This document shows positions 51,831 to 60,758 of a stretch of 64,000 bases of DNA, piece after piece. A program made the position numbers and the translations under genes. How positions within the stretch are numbered: position 1 is the stretch's first letter; the number at the start of each line of letters is the position of its first letter. The notes beneath the pieces were generated by a model. It saw only the letters and a list, made by a program, of their open reading frames with translations, was not told where the DNA came from and searched no databases. Location of the stretch: positions 1,178,001 to 1,242,000 of the forward strand of contig NC_016520.1 of the NCBI RefSeq assembly GCF_000236905.1. The letters are read 5' to 3'. Source of the stretch: Tetrapisispora phaffii CBS 4417. Its lineage: Eukaryota; Ascomycota; Saccharomycetes; Saccharomycetales; Saccharomycetaceae.

Positions 51831-52151
51831 AATACTATTAATTATTTTAAACTTTTGTTACAAAAGAAAATCTATTATTTAATACCTTATAAGAAATCTT
51901 TATTCTTTAAAACATGCGTCCAATATTTTCGGTGATTTATCGCACCAGCATTCAAACCTTTAAAGCTGATGCAATATCATTAAAAGTGATAATATGTAAT
52001 TTTAACTAATGATTAAAAGATTAATTGGAACAATAATGTATTCTTAATTACTTTATAGTTCAAGTTATTTAGCATTATATAAAATTTGGTGAAACAGTTA
52101 GTAGTTACGGTGGAAAAAATATTTTTATCATGCAGTAAAATATTAAAGGTA
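51831..52151. other. intergenic SAY1-MES1
   Basis: AT-rich upstream region of SAY1 and downstream region of MES1. A minus-strand TACTAAC at about 52098 has no nearby AG and no 5' site, so I take it as chance. Confidence 0.4.
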
Positions 52152-54326
52152 TTATTTCTGACCACCATATTTCTCTCTCCAAGTTTCAATACTTTTCTCA
52201 TCAATACGTTTAAATAAGTATTCGGCTTGGTTGATATGATGACCACCTAAGACAGCAATGTTGAAACTGTCACAAATTTTTAATGCTGGAGCATTTAATA
52301 TTCTATATATGGTTTCTGCAGTTTCTGGCATAAATGGATAGATCAAAGAAGCAACTGCGTAAACTATATTCAAACCGACACCAATAACAGCATCCGACTT
52401 ATTTGGATGTTGTGAGAATAGTGCATTATCTAATTTATTGTCCTGTAAGAATTGATTACCACGAGCACTTAAAGCCATGGCGATTTCTAAACCACGTCTT
52501 TCATGAGCGTCTTCCATTTCAGTGACATAACTTGACATCAATTTATTGATGTCATCGTTTAAGTTATCATAGCCAGGTAGATTCTTAACTTCAAATTCTG
52601 GGACAACACCATTGTATTTAGTGTTCACGAATTTGATCAATCTGTTAACAAAGTTACCTAAATTTGCTAACAACTCACTATTATTTTTAGTGACAAAATC
52701 ATCCCAAGAAAAGTGCGAATCACTCGTTTCTGGTCTGATAGAAGCCAAATAGTATCTCCAAACACTTGGTGGAATACCAGAATCTTCTGCATTGTTACCA
52801 AATACACCGACGCCTCTACTCTTAGAGAACTTACCGCCTTCATATTGTAAATATTCAGTCGTGTTTAAATGATGTAACATAGTCCATGGTTCGTTAGTAC
52901 CTAATTCAGAACCTGGGAAAATAACAGTATGGAAAGGAACATTATCCTTACCCATGAATTGATATAAATCGACATTTTCTGGATTCTTCCACCATTTTTC
53001 CCAATCATCAGTGTAATTGGCTGTGATGGAAACGTAACCAATAGTGGCATCGAACCAAACATATAGAACTTTCTCTTTGTATTTTTCAAGAGGAACTGGA
53101 GTACCCCATACCAAGTCTCTTGTAATACAACGAGGGTGTAAACCATCTTTTAACCAAGAGTGTGTGATGGTCTTCGAATTCTTAGACCACTTACCTTCAG
53201 TGGATGCCTTTTCGACCCATTTACTAATATCACCTTCTAACTTATCCAGTGACAAGAAAATATGATCAGAGAACTTTGGAATTGGAGAAGCGTTATCCAA
53301 TTTACAACGTGGGTTGATTAATTCGAAAGGATCTAGTAAAGAGCCACATTTATCACACTGATCACCACGAGCATCATTGTAGTGACATTTTGGACATTCA
53401 CCTTCTACGTATCTATCAGCTAAGTAGGAGTTATGTTCAGGACAGTATAACTGTTTCATAGATTGTTCTTCTAAGAAACCATTTTCGTTTAACTTCATGA
53501 AAATGTCTTGAGCAATTTTAGTTTGTTTGTCGGTGGTGGTTCTTCCAAAATAATCGAATCCAATTTGAAACCATTTGTAAACGTCGCTGTGGATCTTATG
53601 GTATTTGTCACATAGCTCTCTTGGGCTAACACCTTCTTCCAAGGCTTTAGTTTCAGTAGCGGTACCGTACTCATCGGTACCACAAATAAATAAAGTATTA
53701 TAGTTTCTTGATTTACAGTAACGAGCATAAATATCGGCTGATAGAACACTACCAACAATATTACCTAAATGTGGAACGTTGTTAACGTATGGCAACGCAG
53801 AAGTAATTAAAATATTTCTCTCACCATCGGTTGGTAAGATTTTTTTGTCTGTTGGAACTTTTTTAACCTCAACACCAGCCAATATATTTTGATTACCAGT
53901 ATTTTTCAAATGAGATAAATCTCTTGGAACTAAAGATGAGGCCTTAGATATAGCGCTTTGGATTTTAGTTTTAACATCCGCGTTAGCGATAGAATCAACC
54001 AATTTAGTAGTTTTTCTGTAGTTCTTTGCATACTGATTGGCAAAACTGATCAACTTGGAAGCAGTGACTGACGCATTAAAGTCAATTGAAGAGACCTCAA
54101 CATTCAAGCCCTCGAAGTCGTTCAAAGCATATCTTAAAATAGCGTCTGTGTTAAATAATCTGAATTGATCGTTGATCGACAAAGAGGGAGTCTTTAAATC
54201 TTCATTAACACTTAACTTCAAATCCTTTGTTTTGAATTCTAAAGCAATAGTCAATTTCAAGTTGTTGGCGATTAATAATTCTTGGGGATGCTCCTTTGAA
54301 AAATCAAAAGATAATTGGGCAGACAT
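52152..54326 (-). CDS. MES1: cytosolic methionyl-tRNA synthetase
   Basis: Charges tRNA-Met in the cytosol. After an N-terminal GST-like domain of about 165 residues (MSAQLSFDFSKEHPQ...), which in yeast binds the cofactor Arc1, the class I core begins at RNILITSALPYVNNVPHLGN, the HIGH-type site. A zinc-binding insertion has four Cys pairs (CPEHNSYLAD, GECPKCHY, DQCDKCGS). The KMSKS-type loop is KFSKSRG, and the C-terminal anticodon domain follows. It has 724 residues versus 751 in S. cerevisiae; the N-terminal domain accounts for the difference. The frame starts with TTG at 54335; the ATG three codons on is the start. Codon use is fairly biased, as for a highly expressed gene. Confidence 0.97.
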   Translation of the reverse strand: MSAQLSFDFSKEHPQELLIANNLKLTIALEFKTKDLKLSVNEDLKTPSLSINDQFRLFNTDAILRYALNDFEGLNVEVSSIDFNASVTASKLISFANQYAKNYRKTTKLVDSIANADVKTKIQSAISKASSLVPRDLSHLKNTGNQNILAGVEVKKVPTDKKILPTDGERNILITSALPYVNNVPHLGNIVGSVLSADIYARYCKSRNYNTLFICGTDEYGTATETKALEEGVSPRELCDKYHKIHSDVYKWFQIGFDYFGRTTTDKQTKIAQDIFMKLNENGFLEEQSMKQLYCPEHNSYLADRYVEGECPKCHYNDARGDQCDKCGSLLDPFELINPRCKLDNASPIPKFSDHIFLSLDKLEGDISKWVEKASTEGKWSKNSKTITHSWLKDGLHPRCITRDLVWGTPVPLEKYKEKVLYVWFDATIGYVSITANYTDDWEKWWKNPENVDLYQFMGKDNVPFHTVIFPGSELGTNEPWTMLHHLNTTEYLQYEGGKFSKSRGVGVFGNNAEDSGIPPSVWRYYLASIRPETSDSHFSWDDFVTKNNSELLANLGNFVNRLIKFVNTKYNGVVPEFEVKNLPGYDNLNDDINKLMSSYVTEMEDAHERRGLEIAMALSARGNQFLQDNKLDNALFSQHPNKSDAVIGVGLNIVYAVASLIYPFMPETAETIYRILNAPALKICDSFNIAVLGGHHINQAEYLFKRIDEKSIETWREKYGGQK

Positions 54327-54687
54327 ATTTGTCAATGTTTCCGTTGCTGTAGTGCAATATGAAATGATAGGACAAAGACCAGTTAACGCAAACCAAGAAT
54401 AGTAGTAATAACCTTAATAAGTGGCATTATTAGAAAGTACACATATGCATATATATAAGACTTAATTGTATGACCCTCTCCCTCTCTACTAAGAATTGGA
54501 ATCAACAACTGTGAGTAATGTATTTGATGCAATAATAATTTAGTTGATTATGGTATGTAATTTTTCAAAATAAATTTTTTGAATTGGCCTCGAGATTTCG
54601 GAACAACATTACTGAGAAAGGTCCGCACACAGTCGAAACAAATGCGAAAAAGTAACGATAGTCAGAGATTAGGATCTTGTTTCTCGA

Positions 54688-54725
54688 GACAGTTGCTTCA
54701 CTTCTCGAGAAGTGAAGCAACTGTC
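54688..54725. repeat. perfect 38-bp palindrome without spacer
   Basis: The left half GACAGTTGCTTCACTTCTC (54688-54706) and the right half 54707-54725 are exact reverse complements, centred on CTCGAG. The flanking bases (A and A) do not pair. It lies about 360 bp upstream of the MES1 start and 880 bp upstream of TDA1. Confidence 0.97.
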
Positions 54726-55275
54726 ACTCCAGAAAGGGTCACAGCGGATGTCACTGATGTAGATAGATCTGTTGGCCTATATATAACATTAGATAACACA
54801 CCTCCACGCTCGCGGTACGAAACTGTCGATTCAGATCATATATGCGAAGCGTCAAGCCCAATCTTACCGTATTAAAATGCAAACTTAAAGAGGCTCAAGA
54901 CACTCTCGCTGTCACCTTGGCTTGAAAGTAATAAACAAAGATGTCTCAAAACCTTCTAACGATGGAGACGCAGCAGTTTACAATGCAAACCTTGACTTGC
55001 TATCGCCTCCTTCTCACCTTCCTGCTCTGTGCCGCAACAATGGACATGCGTGCACACGCAATGGCAAAGTGGTTGTAAAGGGCTGCGAGTTTGCAAACTT
55101 GTGGGGAAGGGAGGGTTCGTGGAGATGTGCACTGGTTCGTGTGGAGACTCTTTCACCCACCTGGGGTGAACATCGGCGAATAGAAGAATGTTGACAAGAT
55201 CTCCGCAGAATTGCAAGATTTCCCGTGTTGCTATGAATATTAAACGTTTCGAAATCGTTCAAAATATTCATATGA

Positions 55276-55307
55276 TTTCGTATTTTCGTAATTTCGTATT
55301 TTCGTAA
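55276..55307. repeat. 16-bp tandem repeat x2
   Basis: TTTCGTATTTTCGTAA is present twice, perfectly, at 55276-55291 and 55292-55307; each unit itself holds two TTTCGTA copies. It lies 300 bp upstream of the TDA1 ATG. Confidence 0.9.
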
Positions 55308-55607
55308 TTGCTAGTTCGTTATTGTAACTTCAATACACTTTTATACTTTACTTTAAGTGTTTATTGCATGTAATCCCCGCAATCTGAGTGAGGTAAACGT
55401 ATCTTGTCTGTGTGAATGTGTGTTGTAGTATATCGTTTTATGTCAATTAAATTTGAGTTCATGTTATTTGCAACATCAATTTTATTGACATGCACACACA
55501 ACATATACATATATAAGCTTACACACATGTATACATCTTTTTTTTGACATATCCTGTTTTCTGTCTTGAGAATTGCTCAATATGTGGGAGAGTATAAGCA
55601 TTTAAAA

Positions 55608-57170
55608 ATGACACAACAAATGCCAGATATTGATGGCAGATTAAATAATGAAACTATAGAGTGTAAATATGTAATCGAAGTTGACTCAGCTAGTGAAGCG
55701 CTATCGTCGAATGAATTGTCTGCGGAACGTAAGAATGGTTTCTTAGGAGATGGATATTTTAGTATTGTTAAAGTCTGTAAAAATGTCTCCAATAACAGAT
55801 TATATGCAATGAAGATAGTAAGTAAAGCTGCTGTCGGTAACAGAATGGAAATCATAGGGAGAGAAATCCATATTCTAAAGAAATTGAAGGACACTATTGA
55901 CCATTTAGAAAAATATAACATTATCAATAATATCAAGAAAAAAGATGCGTTTAGAGGTTATCATCATATCTTACAATTATTTGACCATTTTGAAACTTTC
56001 GATTCGATTGTCCTTATTACACAGCTGTGCAGAGAAATTGATCTATATGAGGAAATTGTAGCTAATACAGTATTAAATTTGAAGCATAAAGTGATTCCAT
56101 ACCTAGCGTGCATTATAAGTGCAATTAAATTTCTACACGATAATAATATCATCCATAGAGATATCAAAGCTGAGAATTTCTTTTTTAGAAGAAAGACATC
56201 AAAAACTTCAGAACCAAATGCACATGATTTAATATTGGGAGATTTTGGTTTGGCAATTAATTACTTGGAAGATAAAAAAAGTTTACGAGAATATGTGGGA
56301 ACTTTGTCTTACATTTCACCAGAAATTGTTGCCTGTAATATACTGAAAGGAACTAAAAGTACGGTAGATTATGGGTATGGAGTGGATATTTGGGCAATAG
56401 GCGTGTTAACTTATTTCATGGCATTTGGATACATGCCATTTGATTGTGAAACTGATGCTGAAACCCATGAATGTATTCAAAATGGTGACTATTATAAAGA
56501 TCAAGATTGTTTAGAAAATGAAAAGTACGAGGAAGTTTGGGATTTTTTACGGTTGTGCTTTATTGTTGATATAAACAAGAGGCCGACTATTACAGAGTTA
56601 CAAAGTCATAGTGTTGTCTGTAGCTATTTCGACATATCACCTACTACAAAATCAAAATCTTCAACACATTTACTTTCATTAACAAACACCGGCTCAATAA
56701 TAAAGACAAGAAAATCATCTAATTCTATCCATTCTTTAAAGAAACCAACCAAAAATGTGTCCAATGCATCATTGAGTTCACTAAACAGATCTAAAAACAA
56801 TTCGGTAGAAAGCCTCAAAAACAAAACCCTTATGAAGACATTATCAATGACGACTTTAAATCAAATCAATAGTTATGATAAATCGACATTTGTATTACTT
56901 CCAAAACCTTTAGAAAACGACCTCATGAATGGTAAATTAAGTGAAAAGCCAGTAGCAAACAGTGTATTTTCAAAAAATGAACAATCATTCGACGCTAGTA
57001 AACTAGAAAAGCCATTACTTTCTGTTAAAGAAGAAGATTCCGCAATACCAAGTTCTCTCTCATTACATAGTAAAGATGGTTCCTATTCACAAAATAGCTC
57101 TGAATCCTTATCGGATTTCGGCAAGCTACATTTAATGTCCAATACCAATAAACCGATATTCGAGCTCTGA
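55608..57170 (+). CDS. TDA1: protein kinase Tda1
   Basis: A 520-residue Ser/Thr kinase that in S. cerevisiae phosphorylates hexokinase 2 in low glucose. The frame is open from a TTG at 55566, but the first ATG is 55608 (MTQQMPDIDG). The kinase domain spans about 20-340: glycine loop GDGYFSIVKV at 47-56, ATP Lys69 in YAMKIV, catalytic HRDIKAEN with Asp185, and DFG Asp212. YGVDIWAIGVLTYFMAFGYMPFDCE is typical. The Ser-rich tail keeps the short motifs KTLSMTTL and STFVLLPKPLENDLMNG found in Tda1. S. cerevisiae Tda1 has 586 residues. YMR289W-YMR292W neighbours here (ABZ2, TDA1, GOT1) support the call. Confidence 0.93.
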   Translation: MTQQMPDIDGRLNNETIECKYVIEVDSASEALSSNELSAERKNGFLGDGYFSIVKVCKNVSNNRLYAMKIVSKAAVGNRMEIIGREIHILKKLKDTIDHLEKYNIINNIKKKDAFRGYHHILQLFDHFETFDSIVLITQLCREIDLYEEIVANTVLNLKHKVIPYLACIISAIKFLHDNNIIHRDIKAENFFFRRKTSKTSEPNAHDLILGDFGLAINYLEDKKSLREYVGTLSYISPEIVACNILKGTKSTVDYGYGVDIWAIGVLTYFMAFGYMPFDCETDAETHECIQNGDYYKDQDCLENEKYEEVWDFLRLCFIVDINKRPTITELQSHSVVCSYFDISPTTKSKSSTHLLSLTNTGSIIKTRKSSNSIHSLKKPTKNVSNASLSSLNRSKNNSVESLKNKTLMKTLSMTTLNQINSYDKSTFVLLPKPLENDLMNGKLSEKPVANSVFSKNEQSFDASKLEKPLLSVKEEDSAIPSSLSLHSKDGSYSQNSSESLSDFGKLHLMSNTNKPIFEL

Positions 57171-58077
57171 TAGATAATCATGGATAGAAGTTTATTTTAT
57201 GACCCAAAACGAATTATATATATGTACAACAAAAATCTCATAGTAAATATCATCAGAAGACACATAGTAATATATAATCTCTGTACTAACAAAAACTAAC
57301 TAAACATTTAAGAGGAACGATTATCTACGCATGATCACTTCAATATATAACCTCTGATTCAATAGTATTTAGATTCCTCTTCACATCAATAAGGGCAAAC
57401 ACAGGTAATGAAGTATTTGTCACGAAAATTTCGCATGCATTCCTCTCTAAAGCATCATTTTTGAGCAGTTATCTCTAATACACTTGAAACAACTAGTAGA
57501 ACAAAGGACAATTGTACTTGGACATAAACATTTGATAACCTTGACATTTGTCGTCTCATGTAATATCAAATAAACAAAACAACTAAAATTTATTCTCAAA
57601 CATCGTTATTGTTAACGTTATTTATTCCAATTTTTTCATGTGACTACGTAGTTGTTCTTATTAATTTAGTCCACTTTTGAAAATATATTCCATGCATCTC
57701 GAGATGAGTAAGAAAAACATCATAAAGACATTGTTCGAATTATCGAAATGTAGAAAGTTTGTTTACTTTGTATTCATTTTAAATTGTATATTCTAGAATG
57801 TGGATAGTGACTTTGACTTTATTTATGTTTTGAGTACGAATTGAGTTTGGCATATATAACGTTTTCCATTTATATATTGTGCTTAAATGATATTTTGGAA
57901 TCTATAAACCTACGTATATATAAAGTTCAATTTTTTGGTTGAATCTGTTAATCACATTCCTGTTTAGTGTTTCATTCATATATTTTAATAAGGTTATAAT
58001 CTTACTAGATTAGAATATTGGTTTGTTTTATTTGCTTTTCAAAATACTAGCACAGTATAAGAAACATTAGTTATAAA
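57171..58077. other. 0.9 kb spacer TDA1-GOT1
   Basis: AT-rich DNA, the TDA1 3' region and the GOT1 promoter. TACTAAC at 57284-57290 with a distant AG lacks a 5' site and a coding exon. I see no gene or repeat. Confidence 0.45.
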
Positions 58078-58603
58078 ATGTGGTTATCTGAAACTCAAAG
58101 TATGTGAAATCTTTTCATTTTAGCTGTGGTGGACTTTTGACGACAAAAAGAAATAATTTACTAACTGGAATAAATAATATCAATTATATTGTTCCTTTTT
58201 TATTTAAGAAATTGGTGTTGCTTTAACATTTGGTGGGGTCCTATTCTTGACCTTAGGTGTCATGATGTTTTTCGACCGTGCTTTACTAGCTTTAGGTAAC
58301 ATTTTGTTCTTAGCTGGTATATATCTAATCATTGGTCCTGCAAAAACCTATGTATTTTTCTCAAAACCAACTAAGAGAAGAGGTTCTGTGTTGTTTTTAT
58401 TCGGTATATTTTTAATTTTGGTCAAATGGACGTTCATAGGTTTTGTAATCGAATTACTTGGTATAATGGGCTTATTCGGTGACTTCTTTGGTATCATCGT
58501 TCAGTTCTTAAGATCATTGCCAGTTATTGGCCCAATTTTATCACATCCAGCTGTATCTCCTATTGTTGATAAATTAGCTGGTATTAGAACTTTACCAGTG
58601 TAG
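58078..58603 (+). CDS. GOT1: Golgi transport protein Got1 (one intron)
   Basis: A 138-residue, four-helix membrane protein of ER-Golgi transport vesicles. The gene is split: exon 1 is 58078-58099 (ATG TGG TTA TCT GAA ACT CAA A), and exon 2 is 58209-58603. The joined N terminus reads [17 protein letters not shown], and the body has [18 protein letters not shown] and [16 protein letters not shown], all close to S. cerevisiae Got1, which has the same length and an intron at the same place. A frame beginning in exon 2 would lack the first helix. Several hydrophobic helices span about 9-33, 35-52, 68-88 and 90-110. Confidence 0.95.
58100..58208 (+). other. GOT1: intron of GOT1
   Basis: A 109-base intron: 5' site GTATGT at 58100-58105, branch point TACTAAC at 58159-58165, and 3' site TTTAAG ending at 58208. 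It interrupts codon 8 after its first base. Confidence 0.95.
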
Positions 58604-58800
58604 TCGCTAAAGACATTTCGTTTATAGATAAAAACAAAAACATCAGATCTACAAAAAACATTTACATATAATATAATGATGCGAATAACTTGGATGCCAT
58701 TATATACATTTGGGTTATTTTGCTTCTGTACACTAAAATATTTCTTACATAATGCATAATCCTTATTTACAAGATAACCAATTACAGAATTGTATTTAGT

Positions 58801-60273
58801 TCAACTTTCAGTTAATATGCTTTCTGTGAAAGTTAAAAGTCGCTCATCGTCACCATATTGTCCAACTACTTGAACACCTACAGGTGCTCCATCTTTGGTA
58901 GGTATTGATATGGTCGGCAATCCCGATAATGACATAGGTATGGTATAAATATCGTTCATAAATTCATTAGCAAATAATGCAGCCTCATCATCATTACTTT
59001 CCTCATTGGTGTTAATGATATTCTTATTGAACTTATGTATTGGTTCAGGAAACTTTGCCGAAGTTAATCCTATGATAAAATCAACTGCATGAGTTTTGTA
59101 CTGTAAATTTTTAGCATTTTGTGTTAATATATTTGGAAGCTTAAATATTGAATCAAATTCATCAATTAACTGAACCCTCATTTTTTGAGCTTTGATATAA
59201 TTATTCTTATATGAATCGGAGCATAAATTGTAGTTGCCTAGTATGACTCTTTCCTTCACAGAAGTTCCAAACTTATTTCTAGTTGATGCAAAAAGTGTAT
59301 TTCCTTCAATATCGGTATCCTTATCTCTGGTTCCAAATCGTATACCATCATAACGAGAAAGGTTTGATGCAGCTTCTGAAGGAACTAATGTGTAATAAAT
59401 TGGTAAAGAATATTTGATAGAAGGAATTGAAAGAGGAACTAATTCATGACCCATTGATAATAATCTTTCTACAAATCCATTGAATAACTCACTTACATTA
59501 TTCGGAGTAGCTTTATTGATGAATTCAATAGGTAAACCAATTCTGTATGTATGGCTTTGCATTTCTGAGTTATGTAGCTTTAAGTCGATTAATTTCTGTC
59601 TATTATCATCATCCAATGAGGTAGGATCTTTAAAATCATGTTTATCCAGTATATTAAATATTTTTTTGATCATTTGAATGTCTTTCGAAAGTATTCCTAC
59701 GGTATCAAATGATTGTGCATATGCAATTACTCCGTGCCTCGATATTCTACCATATGATGGCTTGAAACCTAATATTGACGTATATGCAGCCGGTAATCTC
59801 ACTGATCCGCCTGTGTCTGTCCCTAATGAAAAGTCTACTATGTTTGCTGCCACCGCAGCTGCAGACCCAGATGAAGAGCCACCTACTATTGTCGGGATAT
59901 CGTCATATAAGGGATTTAGAGTTGGTCCAATTTTAGAATGAACTCCACCAGATCCCATTCCAAATTCATCAAGATTCGTTTTTCCAGATATAGTGACCCC
60001 TTGATCTCTCAACAGTTTCACACATGTTGCATCGAAGGGTGACACGTATCCAGATAATATTTCAGATGCACATGTGGTAGGCATATCTTTAGTTACGATA
60101 TTGTCTTTGATCCCACATATTACATTTTGTAAGGGTTTATATTTTAAATGACTTAGGCTGGAGTTATGTTTTAATGATTTGGTTGCATCATTATTGATGT
60201 AACAAAATATATTATACTTCTTCTGGGATTGTGGAATTAGTTTCAACTTTTCAATTGCAGATTTATATGACAT
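58801..60273 (-). CDS. HER2: mitochondrial glutamyl-tRNA(Gln) amidotransferase subunit A
   Basis: The 490-residue GatA-type subunit (Her2/Qrs1, 464 in S. cerevisiae) of the GatFAB complex that converts Glu-tRNA-Gln to Gln-tRNA-Gln in mitochondria. The amidase catalytic Lys is Lys56 in GIKDNIVTKD. The amidase signature is GGSSSGSAAAVAANIVDFSLGTDTGGSVR near 132-160, which contains the other two catalytic serines, followed by GFKPSYGRISR. The N terminus is short and lacks an obvious long presequence. Follows GOT1 as in S. cerevisiae (YMR292W-YMR293C), convergent with it. Confidence 0.95.
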   Translation of the reverse strand: MSYKSAIEKLKLIPQSQKKYNIFCYINNDATKSLKHNSSLSHLKYKPLQNVICGIKDNIVTKDMPTTCASEILSGYVSPFDATCVKLLRDQGVTISGKTNLDEFGMGSGGVHSKIGPTLNPLYDDIPTIVGGSSSGSAAAVAANIVDFSLGTDTGGSVRLPAAYTSILGFKPSYGRISRHGVIAYAQSFDTVGILSKDIQMIKKIFNILDKHDFKDPTSLDDDNRQKLIDLKLHNSEMQSHTYRIGLPIEFINKATPNNVSELFNGFVERLLSMGHELVPLSIPSIKYSLPIYYTLVPSEAASNLSRYDGIRFGTRDKDTDIEGNTLFASTRNKFGTSVKERVILGNYNLCSDSYKNNYIKAQKMRVQLIDEFDSIFKLPNILTQNAKNLQYKTHAVDFIIGLTSAKFPEPIHKFNKNIINTNEESNDDEAALFANEFMNDIYTIPMSLSGLPTISIPTKDGAPVGVQVVGQYGDDERLLTFTESILTES

Positions 60274-60758
60274 CTCTTCATAAAAGAGTTGTTTTTAATA
60301 AAGTAACAATGATATTTTTTCAACACCCTTCATATAAGTTATAAAACGAGTGAAAACTTGCGTGTTGGTAACTTATTTCACTTCAATAATTCGAAATATT
60401 AAATGCATGATAACTCAATTGATAGCATTCTAATGATATATATTATTTATACTATATGAACATATATACTATCATTTGGCTCTCAATTGTCTATTACTTT
60501 CACATATTGACGAATTTGAAATTTCGGTGTTATAATATTTTAACTTCTGATTTAACATATAAAAATTTGAAGGTTCTTTCATATTTTAGATCTATTTCCA
60601 ATGTTTTATAAGTTCAAGTTCACACTATAAAGGAACTATTAATTAATATAAGGATATAAACAAACGAAGTGTTGGCTAAATTGTTATAGATTTTTGTGAT
60701 TTGGTTTGAGAAAGTCAGAAACTTATAAGGTCAAAAATTAATTCGAAGGAAATTTAAC
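60274..60758. other. divergent promoter region HER2/SLH1
   Basis: AT-rich DNA between divergent genes. I see nothing specific in it. Confidence 0.4.

Larger units (their letters stand above)
54327..55607. other. 1.3 kb divergent spacer MES1/TDA1, partly GC-rich
   Basis: Upstream of both flanking genes. The part from about 54580 to 55200 is richer in G and C than the genes and contains overlapping open frames (54579-54875, 54922-55194 and antisense) that I reject as spurious. It holds a perfect 38-bp palindrome at 54688-54725, a 9-bp ATGAATATT inverted pair near 55232-55271, and a 16-bp tandem repeat at 55276-55307. HAS1 lies in this position in S. cerevisiae but is not here. Confidence 0.55.

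Noticed and set aside
54579..55271. Overlapping 85-98 codon frames on both strands between MES1 and TDA1
   Set aside because: One crosses the perfect palindrome, and all lie in a GC-rich noncoding island. No similarity to HAS1, the gene expected there, was seen.
57284..57312. TACTAAC followed by AG downstream of TDA1
   Set aside because: No GTATGT-type 5' site nearby, a long 22-base distance to AG and no coding exon after it.
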